Assembly (NCBI GenBank): GCA_013298335.1
Contig: JAAFHI010000330.1
Span: 1 to 5,138, forward strand
Direction of reading: 5' to 3'
Source: Actinomycetota bacterium
GTDB taxonomy: Bacteria; Acidobacteriota; Blastocatellia; Chloracidobacteriales; Chloracidobacteriaceae
Length of the DNA: 5,138 bases
In this document: positions 1 to 5,138 of the stretch, in pieces
Position numbering within the stretch: the stretch's first letter is position 1
Layout: each line of letters begins with the position of its first letter
Position numbers and translations under genes: made by a program
Notes under the pieces: generated by a model
Database searches by the model: none
What the model was told of the DNA's origin: nothing
Seen by the model: only the letters and a program-made list of their open reading frames with translations

Positions 1-20
1 ACCAACTGAGCTACACCGGC
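1..20 (-). tRNA. tRNA, probably tRNA-Thr (5' end only)
   Basis: Read on the minus strand, the first 20 bases are GCCGGTGTAGCTCAGTTGGT. This is a seven-base acceptor strand (GCCGGTG), the invariant T8-A9, the D-stem GCTC and the D-loop AGTTGGT. The 5' end lies at position 20 and the rest of the gene, including the anticodon, is outside the window. The acceptor sequence GCCGGTG is common in bacterial tRNA-Thr. That identity is a recollection-based guess, because the anticodon is not visible. The tRNA call itself is firm. Confidence 0.88.
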
Positions 21-63
21 GCAAATTCAGGCAAAACAGTCATACCGGCTCGGAAAAGCGGGT

Positions 64-91
64 ATCTTAGCATTCGAGACTTCGATTGCAA
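64..91 (-). promoter_or_regulatory. candidate promoter for the tRNA
   Basis: On the minus strand, TTGCAA (86-91) is followed after 16 bases by TAAGAT (64-69). Each matches four of six sigma-70 consensus positions. Transcription would start near position 57 and give a leader of about 36 bases before the tRNA 5' end at 20. The site lies in the only gap between the tRNA and the upstream same-strand gene, which ends at 116. No convincing GC-rich terminator is visible in that gap, so read-through from the upstream gene is also possible. Confidence 0.35.
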
Positions 92-115
92 GTATTTTTT
101 CTGAAGAAAATTCGA

Positions 116-2998
116 TCAGCGGGTCGTTGGCGCGGAAAGAAAGGGCGAAGTGCAGGTTCGCAGCACCCGGTACAGCCACCGCGTCCGCCGGATGGTCCAC
201 GCCGAACGCGCCGAGAGCGCCTCCAGCCGGACGATCCGCTCGCGCAGAATCGACTGCTCTTCCGGTGTGTAGTAACTCGGCCCGGCCTTGGCCCCGGTCC
301 GCTCGGCGAAGGTCGTTTTTATCCGGTCGAGCACGTTCCGCAGCTCCCCCACCGGGCGCGCGGCCATCGCCGTTTCCAGGTCGCGAATCCGGCGCGGCGG
401 CGTTTCGAGGCTCAGAAAGTCTTCCAGAATATAGGTTTCCGGCGGTTTCCAGTCATGCACCGCGGCCACCGACTGAACGTTCCAGACCGTTCCGAGCCAC
501 ACCCGGACGCCCCGGTAGCGAAGCGCGTTCGACCGCGCCACCCGCTGGATTTCCCGCAGCCGCTTGTCGAACGTCCGCCGACGCGGCGACTCGCTCGAAA
601 TCGGCGCGACCGACAGCCACTGGGAAAACTTGTCGGCCAGCTCGCGGATTTCCCGCCGCTTCCGGGTCAGCACCAGCGTCGCCGTGATCTGCTGCATCCG
701 CTGGATGCCGGTCTCGACGTTTTTCCACTCCTCGAGCACCCGCTCGTCGGTCAACTGGACGCTCTCCAGTTCGCTCAGGGCGACAATCGAGGACGCCATC
801 TGGAGCGGTTCGCGCCGGTCGAGGTCGCGAATCGTGTTGGCGATCCGCTCGCGATACTCGGTCCGCTCGATGTCGGAGAGGATGACGAGCAGTTCCAGCC
901 GCTGCTGAAGCTGCTTGAGAAATACCCGCACCGCCGAGGTTTCCTCGAACACGTACGCCTTGTTGGCCAATTCCAACCCGACTTCCAGCGCCTGAGTGAG
1001 CACCGCGTGGTCGAGCGTTTCGGGCGCGAGATACGACGCGAGCACTTCCAGCGTGTAGATGCCGAGCGGCAGGTCGCTGCGGGCGAGAAACGCGCGCTTG
1101 CTCAGGTCGTCCGACGACAGCCGCGCCGAATGCCGCGCCGCCGCGTCGGGGGTGAACACCTTTTCGGCTTCTTCCTGATCCGACTGCGCGTTGGTCAGCA
1201 CGCCGATGTGGAACCCGCGCCAGAACCGCAGGAAATTTTCCTTGATGATGTCTTCCGGCTGGCGCATCCGGGGCGTGTATTCCAGATTCAACTCCTGACT
1301 CTGCCGGAACACCGACGGCAGGTGCAGGTTGACGAAGGCCAGTTCGCTCTCGACGTGCCAGGTCGCCAGACTGTCGATGCGGTAGCGCTCGACGTCGTTG
1401 AGCGTCCGACCGGTCAGCAGCCGCGCGTAGACCCGGCTCCATTCGAGGACCAGTTCGCGCCAGCGGGCGTAGTTTTCGTAGTTGTTTTCGCGTCCCCGCG
1501 CGTAATTGTGGTCGAACACCCGCCGCAACTGGTTCAAACAGTTGAGCAGATCGCTCATGAGGACGTTTTCGGCCTGCCGCCGCGCCTCGGCTTCCCCGCC
1601 GTTCGCGCTCGCCACCGGCAGGGGCAGGTTGCGCCGGAACTTGATGGCGTTCATCAGCAGTTCCGCGAGCGTGTTCTTCCGGTTGAAGAAATCCATGCCC
1701 TCGGCGAGCGGAAGGTTGTTGCGGACGGCGAAATGTTCGGTCCCCTCCCCCAGCCGTTCGGCGGCATAGATGTCGCCGGTCGCCGTGCGGAGGCTGCGCA
1801 GCGCCTCGTTGCAGTAGAAGGCAAGTTCGCAGAAATCCCCCACCCGCTTGAAAAGAAAGAGCTTGCTGCGTTCGGTCCGGGACGAATCGAGGAATTCGCG
1901 TTCGAACGCGTGGAGGAACCGCGTGATGGCTTCCGGCAGCAGGTCGAGAAAGACCGCCCGGAGGCGCGGCACGAATTCCCGCCGGATGGCCTCGTTGAAC
2001 GCGTCGCCCTCATGCGCGAGCGTGCCGCGCGCGGCGGCGATGAAATCCTCCACGAACTGAATCTGGGCTTCGAGCGATTCGCCGGGATGGTGCTGAACGT
2101 ACTCGCGGAGAATGTAGGCGACCGGATGGTCCGGCCCCTGGCTGCGCAGGATGATCGTCGGCACGCCGCGTTTCTTGGCGAGCGCTTCGAGCGTGTATTC
2201 GACCGCCGCGACAAACAGCGCGTCGCTGTCGATCTTGTTCCACTTGCGCCCGCTGATGAGCATCGCGAGCAGGCCGACCTCGCCGTCGCGGTCGAGCAGT
2301 TCGCGTTCCTCGATGAGATGCTTGAGGAAATTGGCGTCCGACGGCGAATAGACGGCGGTCCCGTTTTTATCCTTGAGCGTAGTGGTCTTGAGGTTGACCT
2401 CGGCCCGGTCGGCGTCGTCGCGGGGAATCAGCGGATGCTTGAGCAGCGCCTGGATGATCTCGACCGCGCACTCCTCGATTTCGTCGGGCGTCAGTTCGCG
2501 ATTCCCGCCGCGCGGCAGAAACGACCGGAACAGCCCTTCGAGATCGAGGTCCATCGCGAGTTCGACCGGACGGACCGCATCCGGAAAATTGGGGATGAAC
2601 TCGCGGCAGTAGGGAATGAGCAGTCCGGCGGCGCGGACCTCGAACTCGGAAATCCGCAATTCGCCCGTTTGAAACCGTTCGCTGTTCCACTCGCGGATGA
2701 CCGTCGTCACCTGCTCCTTGATTTCGGCGATTCGAATCTGCTGGCGCAGCGCCGACCGGAGTTCCCGAAGGTCGAGCGTCTGGGTCGCCTTCCCCGCTCC
2801 CGCCTGAACGACCCCGGTTTCGCGCGTGGGAACGCCGCCGCTGCCCGAAAGCGTCGGTAATCCAAGCTTTGCCAGCCGTTCGTTCAGTTCGCGCTCGATG
2901 TCTTCAAGCGACTGATCGACGGCGTGCAACGCGCCGGATTCCTCACGGAATCCTTCATCGGAATGGAAACGGGCCGAAATCGGCGACGGGGCGTCCAT
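116..2998 (-). CDS. hypothetical protein, 960 aa, soluble and mainly helical, family not recognised
   Basis: I do not recognise a family or an enzymatic motif. There is no signal peptide, no obvious membrane segment, no P-loop and no cysteine cluster, so it is most likely cytoplasmic. Residues 1-75 look like a flexible start: a short charged helix (about 27-46) followed by a Gly/Thr/Val-rich linker. From about residue 77 to 935 the chain is dense in Leu, Glu, Arg and Ala with regular heptad-like spacing, suggesting long helical bundles, for example 360-400, 470-530, 690-790 and 870-930. Tryptophans cluster in 513-593 and 834-850. The ATG at 2996-2998 is the first possible ATG, GTG or TTG start after an in-frame stop at 3146-3148, and has no clear Shine-Dalgarno. 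A 924-codon open frame lies opposite but is an artefact of codon use. It is divergent from the VWA gene. Coding status is sure, function unknown. Confidence 0.9.
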   Translation of the reverse strand: MDAPSPISARFHSDEGFREESGALHAVDQSLEDIERELNERLAKLGLPTLSGSGGVPTRETGVVQAGAGKATQTLDLRELRSALRQQIRIAEIKEQVTTVIREWNSERFQTGELRISEFEVRAAGLLIPYCREFIPNFPDAVRPVELAMDLDLEGLFRSFLPRGGNRELTPDEIEECAVEIIQALLKHPLIPRDDADRAEVNLKTTTLKDKNGTAVYSPSDANFLKHLIEERELLDRDGEVGLLAMLISGRKWNKIDSDALFVAAVEYTLEALAKKRGVPTIILRSQGPDHPVAYILREYVQHHPGESLEAQIQFVEDFIAAARGTLAHEGDAFNEAIRREFVPRLRAVFLDLLPEAITRFLHAFEREFLDSSRTERSKLFLFKRVGDFCELAFYCNEALRSLRTATGDIYAAERLGEGTEHFAVRNNLPLAEGMDFFNRKNTLAELLMNAIKFRRNLPLPVASANGGEAEARRQAENVLMSDLLNCLNQLRRVFDHNYARGRENNYENYARWRELVLEWSRVYARLLTGRTLNDVERYRIDSLATWHVESELAFVNLHLPSVFRQSQELNLEYTPRMRQPEDIIKENFLRFWRGFHIGVLTNAQSDQEEAEKVFTPDAAARHSARLSSDDLSKRAFLARSDLPLGIYTLEVLASYLAPETLDHAVLTQALEVGLELANKAYVFEETSAVRVFLKQLQQRLELLVILSDIERTEYRERIANTIRDLDRREPLQMASSIVALSELESVQLTDERVLEEWKNVETGIQRMQQITATLVLTRKRREIRELADKFSQWLSVAPISSESPRRRTFDKRLREIQRVARSNALRYRGVRVWLGTVWNVQSVAAVHDWKPPETYILEDFLSLETPPRRIRDLETAMAARPVGELRNVLDRIKTTFAERTGAKAGPSYYTPEEQSILRERIVRLEALSARSAWTIRRTRWLYRVLRTCTSPFLSAPTTR

Positions 2999-3077
2999 AG
3001 GGAACGAAATGACCGGTGAAAACGGAATGTTCGAGTCCGATGACTGGACAGCGCCATCAGCGAGGAAAAACGAAGAA

Positions 3078-3097
3078 CTCGAAGATTCGGATTCGAG
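3078..3097 (-). other. stem-loop in the leader of the 960-aa gene
   Basis: CTCGAA (3078-3083) and TTCGAG (3092-3097) are perfect inverted repeats with an 8-base loop. If the promoter at 3145-3172 is used, this hairpin lies in the 5' untranslated leader, about 80 bases before the start codon. There is no T-run on either side, so it is not a terminator. Its role, if any, is unknown. Confidence 0.3.
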
Positions 3098-3144
3098 ACC
3101 CTGAAATATCGGTTTTCGCAGTGGGGCGGCACCAGCGAAGCCCG

Positions 3145-3172
3145 ACTATACCACGCACCCGTTCGTGAGCAA
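3145..3172 (-). promoter_or_regulatory. candidate extended -10 promoter for the 960-aa gene
   Basis: On the minus strand, TTGCTC (3167-3172) is followed after 16 bases by TATAGT (3145-3150). The base triplet before it is TGG, which supplies the TG of an extended -10 element. Predicted initiation near 3138 gives a leader of about 140 bases. The -35 box is weak (three of six), so the extended -10 would have to carry much of the recognition. Confidence 0.45.
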
Positions 3173-3177
3173 CGAAC
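3161..3177. promoter_or_regulatory. operator-like inverted repeat over the -35 region
   Basis: GTTCGT (3161-3166) and ACGAAC (3172-3177) form a perfect six-base dyad with a 5-base spacer. It covers the -35 box of the minus-strand promoter candidate and lies between the two divergent promoters. The size and position would suit a dimeric repressor. No regulator gene is visible in the window, so this remains a sequence-level suggestion. Confidence 0.3.
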
Positions 3178-3224
3178 CGAATGAGCAGAAACAGCGAGTC
3201 ATCGCCAAAATCCGGGAACGGACC

Positions 3225-3233
3225 TGTTATAGT
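3225..3233 (+). promoter_or_regulatory. candidate extended -10 promoter for the VWA gene
   Basis: TGTTATAGT reads as TG-N-TATAGT, an extended -10 element with five of six matches to TATAAT. No TTGACA-like -35 box is found at 16 to 18 bases upstream (around 3204-3211), so this would be an extended -10 promoter with little or no -35. Initiation near 3240 gives a leader of about 117 bases holding two hairpins. The same TGN-TATAGT core is used on the opposite strand at 3145-3153. Confidence 0.4.
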
Positions 3234-3263
3234 GGCCTCCACCCGACGGAAAAACAAAAATTC

Positions 3264-3292
3264 AGCCCGAACATCGAAGACACGTACGGGCT
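3264..3292 (+). other. leader stem-loop, possible antiterminator arm
   Basis: AGCCCG (3264-3269) pairs with CGGGCT (3287-3292) around a 17-base loop. The left arm GCCCG (3265-3269) could instead pair with CGGGC at 3326-3330, which is part of the next hairpin. The two structures would then compete. This is deduced from complementarity only. Confidence 0.3.
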
Positions 3293-3304
3293 TCCAGATT
3301 CATT

Positions 3305-3339
3305 CCCGGCGGCGCGATAGCCGACCGGGCACGATTTTT
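3305..3339 (+). terminator. attenuator-like hairpin with T-run in the VWA leader
   Basis: CCCGGCGGC (3305-3313) pairs with GCCG and CCGGG (3320-3323, 3325-3329). This gives nine G-C pairs with one bulged A at 3324 and the loop GCGATA. Five T residues follow at 3335-3339, five bases after the stem. The structure ends only 17 bases before the VWA start codon and just before its ribosome binding site. It could act as an intrinsic terminator or attenuator, or as a fold limiting ribosome access. The gap before the T-run and the short run make it a weak terminator by usual rules. Confidence 0.35.
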
Positions 3340-3341
3340 AC

Positions 3342-3346
3342 AAAGG
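3342..3346 (+). promoter_or_regulatory. ribosome binding site of the VWA gene
   Basis: AAAGG lies 10 bases before the ATG at 3357 and immediately after the T-run of the leader hairpin. It is a modest Shine-Dalgarno match. It supports 3357 as the start, as does the signal peptide that begins there. The other two protein starts in the window have no such motif. Confidence 0.45.
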
Positions 3347-3356
3347 TATTTTCCGG

Positions 3357-4364
3357 ATGATTCGACGCACTTTTTTCATCTTCCTGCTGACCCTTCTCGT
3401 CTGGGGCGCCGCCGCCCGCCCACTCGCCGCGCAGCAACAGCCCGCCAAACCGGCTTCCCCAACCCCGCCGCCCGCCCAGAAACCTGCCGCCCCGCCGGCG
3501 GACCCGCAGGATGACGGCGGCGACGCCATCTCGGTGGAAGTCACCAACGTTTCCCTTCCGGTCACCGTGCTCGACGGTGACGGACGTTTCATCAGCGGCC
3601 TCAAGCAGAAGGACTTCGCGGTTTTCGAGAACAAACGGCAACAGGAGATCATCGCCTTCGAAAAACGCGACGGCCTGCCGCTCAACGTCGTCGTCGCGAT
3701 GGACACCAGCACCAGCATCCGCAACCGGCTCGCCTTCGAACGCGAGGCAATCATCGAATTTCTCGAAAAACTGCTCGACAACCGGCGCGATCAAGCCGCG
3801 CTCACGACCTTCGACGACGAGGTCAAAATCCGCGCCGGATTCACCAGCGACTTCGCCCGCATCGCCAGTTCCGTCCGCGGGGTCGTGAAAGCCGATGGGC
3901 AGACCGCGATGTACGATGCGGTCAAAAAAATCTGCGCCGAGCAGGTGCCGGCGGCGAACACCAAGCGGCGGGCGATCCTGCTCATCACCGACGGGGGCGA
4001 CACGGCAAGCACGACCACGCTCGATCAGGCGATCCGGGCGGCGCAGAAGGCCGAAGTCGCCATCTACGCGATCAGCACCAAGGGCGGCGGCGTCTTCCGC
4101 ATGGAAGGCAATCCCTACCTCAACATCGACGACAAGGACCTCAAGCGGCTCTGCAAGGACACCGGCGGCGACGTCTTTTTCCCGAGCGACATGGGCCAGC
4201 TCAAGAAAGCCTTCAAACTGGCCGAAGCCTACCTGCGCAACCAGTACTTCATCGTCTACGAGCCGAGCGAAGGCCGGTCGAAGCAGTTCCGCGAAATCGA
4301 AGTCCGCGTCACGAGCCGCAAGGACACCCGCGTGCTCACCCGCCGGGGCTACTTCTCCGAATAA
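3357..4364 (+). CDS. secreted VWFA-related protein (TIGR03436-type, Acidobacterial)
   Basis: This 335-residue protein matches the layout of the Acidobacterial VWFA-related family. Residues 1-25 form a signal peptide: Arg3-Arg4, a hydrophobic core at 6-20, and likely cleavage after Ala25. A Pro/Ala/Gln-rich linker follows (26-57). Residues 58-105 fit the family's N-terminal module ('V-x-V-x-D-x-x-G-x-x-I-x-G-L', then a 'DF-x-V-x-E' segment). The VWA domain spans about 109-295, with a complete MIDAS: D116-x-S118-x-S120, T183 and the ITDGGD segment with D212 and D215. It probably binds a divalent ion and a protein or surface ligand outside the cytoplasm; the ligand is unknown. There are two cysteines, C193 and C266. 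The C-terminus (about 296-335) is a beta-rich tail ending in a 'RRGYF' motif typical of the family. The TAA stop overlaps the edge of the downstream repeat element. Confidence 0.93.
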   Translation: MIRRTFFIFLLTLLVWGAAARPLAAQQQPAKPASPTPPPAQKPAAPPADPQDDGGDAISVEVTNVSLPVTVLDGDGRFISGLKQKDFAVFENKRQQEIIAFEKRDGLPLNVVVAMDTSTSIRNRLAFEREAIIEFLEKLLDNRRDQAALTTFDDEVKIRAGFTSDFARIASSVRGVVKADGQTAMYDAVKKICAEQVPAANTKRRAILLITDGGDTASTTTLDQAIRAAQKAEVAIYAISTKGGGVFRMEGNPYLNIDDKDLKRLCKDTGGDVFFPSDMGQLKKAFKLAEAYLRNQYFIVYEPSEGRSKQFREIEVRVTSRKDTRVLTRRGYFSE

Positions 4365-4490
4365 GGATGAAGGATGAGGGATGAAAAGAACCAGGAGCTG
4401 ACCGGTTCAGGTAGAGTTTCAACCACTTTTTTGCTTCGGAGCTTTTTGGATTCGGACTGAACGGTTGACTGACATTCATCCTTCATCCTT
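4363..4490 (+). repeat. repeat unit A
   Basis: Unit A has three GGATGA-type heptamers at its left end, a core, and two TTCATCC heptamers at its right end. Bases 4391-4488 align without gaps to 4523-4620 in unit B, with 93 of 98 identical. The differences are at core positions 6, 24, 42, 51 and 67. Inside the unit, ACCGGTTCAG (4401-4410) can pair with CTGAAC-GGT (4457-4465) with one bulged base. With the heptamer arms, the unit could therefore fold into a long hairpin. Confidence 0.85.
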
Positions 4491-4516
4491 TTCTTTCAAT
4501 GCTTTATAAGGATGAA
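4482..4516. repeat. junction hairpin between units A and B
   Basis: TTCATCCTT (4482-4490) and AAGGATGAA (4508-4516) are perfect inverted repeats, formed by the right end of unit A and the left end of unit B. The 17-base loop (4491-4507) contains a copy of the rsmI start region, including an ATG at 4499. It is a consequence of the tandem arrangement. Confidence 0.6.
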
Positions 4517-4636
4517 AAACAGCCAGGGGCTGACCGGTTCAGGTAAAGTTTCAACCACTTTTTAGCTTCGGAACTTTTTGGATTCGGATTGAACGGTTGA
4601 CTGACATTCATCCTTCATCCCTCATCCTTCATCCTT
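4508..4636 (+). repeat. repeat unit B
   Basis: Unit B is the second copy, with one heptamer at its left end and four at its right end. Both units therefore carry five heptamers in total, split three plus two and one plus four. It is followed at 4637-4652 by the bases around the true rsmI start. Those bases are nearly identical to the 17 bases before unit B (4491-4507), differing by one T insertion and one C/T change. Unit B is thus flanked by an imperfect 16-17 bp direct repeat. Confidence 0.85.
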
Positions 4637-4643
4637 TTCTTCA

Positions 4644-5138
4644 ATGCTCTATCTCGTCCCGACGCCCATCGGAAATCTCGAAGACATGACGTACCGCGCG
4701 GTGCGCGTACTGCGCGAGGCCGCGCTCATCGCCTGCGAGGACACCCGCCACACCCGGACACTGCTCGAACGCTACGACATCCGGACGCCGGTGGTCAGTT
4801 GTCACGAACACAACGAACACACCCGTATCGACATGATTCTGGAGAAGTTGCGCGCCGGACAGGCGGTCGCGATGGTGAGCGACGCCGGGATGCCGGGCAT
4901 TTCCGATCCGGGCGCGCTGGTCGTCAAGGCGGTCGTCGAAGCCGGATTGCCGGTGACGGCGCTGCCCGGCCCCTGCGCGGCGGTAACCGCGCTCGCCGCC
5001 TCGGGACTCGACACCAACCAGTTTCACTTCGTCGGATTTCCGCCGCCAAAAGAAAAAGCCCGGCGCGACACCTTCGCGGGCGTGGCCGAAACCGCCGCGA
5101 CGCTGGTTTTCTACGAAGCGCCGCACCGCATCCGGCAG
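4644..5138 (+). CDS. rsmI: 16S rRNA (cytidine1402-2'-O)-methyltransferase RsmI, N-terminal 165 codons
   Basis: RsmI methylates the 2'-OH of C1402 in the 30S decoding centre, using S-adenosylmethionine. It belongs to the SPOUT-unlike tetrapyrrole-methylase (TP-methylase) fold. Visible family motifs are VPTPIGNL (5-12), ACEDTRHT (30-37), HEHNE (54-58), VSDAGMPGISDPG (78-90), LPGPCA (107-112), the GFPPP loop (131-135) and LVFYEAPHR (154-162). Met83 replaces the more usual Thr in SDAGTP, a known kind of variation. About 165 of some 280 residues are present; the gene runs off the window with no frame disruption. The ATG at 4644 is the only possible start: the frame upstream reaches a TGA at 4602-4604 without another start codon. 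It has no Shine-Dalgarno, because the preceding bases are the pyrimidine-rich TTCATCC array of repeat unit B. Confidence 0.96.
   Translation, partial: MLYLVPTPIGNLEDMTYRAVRVLREAALIACEDTRHTRTLLERYDIRTPVVSCHEHNEHTRIDMILEKLRAGQAVAMVSDAGMPGISDPGALVVKAVVEAGLPVTALPGPCAAVTALAASGLDTNQFHFVGFPPPKEKARRDTFAGVAETAATLVFYEAPHRIRQ

Larger units (their letters stand above)
4363..4636. repeat. composite of two tandem MITE-like elements bounded by a 23-bp perfect inverted repeat
   Basis: The gap between the VWA gene and rsmI holds no gene but is almost wholly repeat. Its outer ends, 4363-4385 and 4614-4636, are exact reverse complements over 23 bases. Each is built of the heptamer GGATGAA (TTCATCC on the right) with one GGATGAG variant. 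Between them lie two near-identical units joined by 17 bases. There is no transposase gene, so any mobility would depend on enzymes supplied elsewhere. The left end overlaps the last two bases of the VWA stop codon and the right end stops seven bases before the rsmI ATG. Confidence 0.85.

Noticed and set aside
91..111. TTTTCT/AGAAAA hairpin after the stop of the 960-residue gene as a terminator
   Set aside because: The stem is almost all A-T with a tiny loop, and on the transcribed strand it is followed by A residues rather than a T-run.
86..2860. A 924-codon open frame on the plus strand, antisense to the 960-residue gene
   Set aside because: Its codons are exactly in register with the minus-strand gene, so stops arise only where that gene uses TTA, CTA or TCA, which GC-rich codon choice avoids. 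It ends at a sense TTA codon. The translation is rich in Pro, Arg, His and Gln with no domain, as expected of an antisense shadow.
2884..3257. Two short minus-strand frames (82 and 66 codons) overlapping the start of the 960-residue gene and the divergent region
   Set aside because: They overlap each other and the established gene, have Arg/Ser/Phe-rich composition with no domain, and lack ribosome binding sites.
3300..3794. Minus-strand open frame opposite the start of the VWA gene
   Set aside because: The plus-strand frame has a signal peptide and a complete MIDAS, so the antisense frame is a shadow.
4425..4447. Possible intrinsic terminator, GCTTCGGAGC followed by T5, in repeat unit A
   Set aside because: The stem is only three base pairs, and unit B breaks it with a G-to-A change, so it is not conserved between the copies.
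4597..4626. TTGACT in both repeat units as a -35 box for rsmI
   Set aside because: At 16 to 18 bases downstream there is only the TTCATCC array, with no usable -10 box.
4641..5126. Minus-strand open frame opposite rsmI
   Set aside because: RsmI is recognisable motif by motif on the plus strand; the antisense frame has no family features.

Overview
The window looks like GC-rich chromosomal DNA from a bacterium, most probably an Acidobacteriota member. The best clue is a secreted von Willebrand factor A (VWA) protein whose layout fits the 'VWFA-related Acidobacterial domain' family (TIGR03436), which is largely confined to that phylum. Codons strongly prefer G or C in the third position. No phage, transposase or CRISPR genes are present.

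Layout, left to right. Positions 1-20 are the 5' end of a minus-strand tRNA, probably tRNA-Thr, with a plausible promoter in the gap before it. Positions 116-2998 hold one large minus-strand gene for a 960-residue soluble, mostly helical protein that I cannot assign to any family. Positions 2999-3356 are a divergent control region. It carries two extended -10 promoter candidates facing outward, a small operator-like dyad, and hairpins in both leaders. One leader hairpin, just upstream of the VWA gene, is GC-rich and followed by a T-run, like an attenuator. Positions 3357-4364 encode the exported VWA protein, with an intact metal-binding (MIDAS) site. Positions 4365-4643 contain no gene. They are filled by two tandem copies of a roughly 128-bp element whose ends are arrays of the heptamer GGATGAA and its complement TTCATCC. 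Positions 4644 to the window end are the first 165 codons of rsmI, the 16S rRNA C1402 ribose methyltransferase, cut off by the window edge.

How the parts relate. The 960-residue gene and the VWA gene are divergent and may share regulation, but nothing in the sequence proves a shared function. rsmI and the tRNA are translation housekeeping genes. The tandem element sits exactly between the VWA stop codon and the rsmI start. It overlaps the former and has left a duplicate of rsmI's first three codons 145 bp upstream. It is the most unusual structure in the window, followed by the unassigned 960-residue protein and the leader of the VWA gene.
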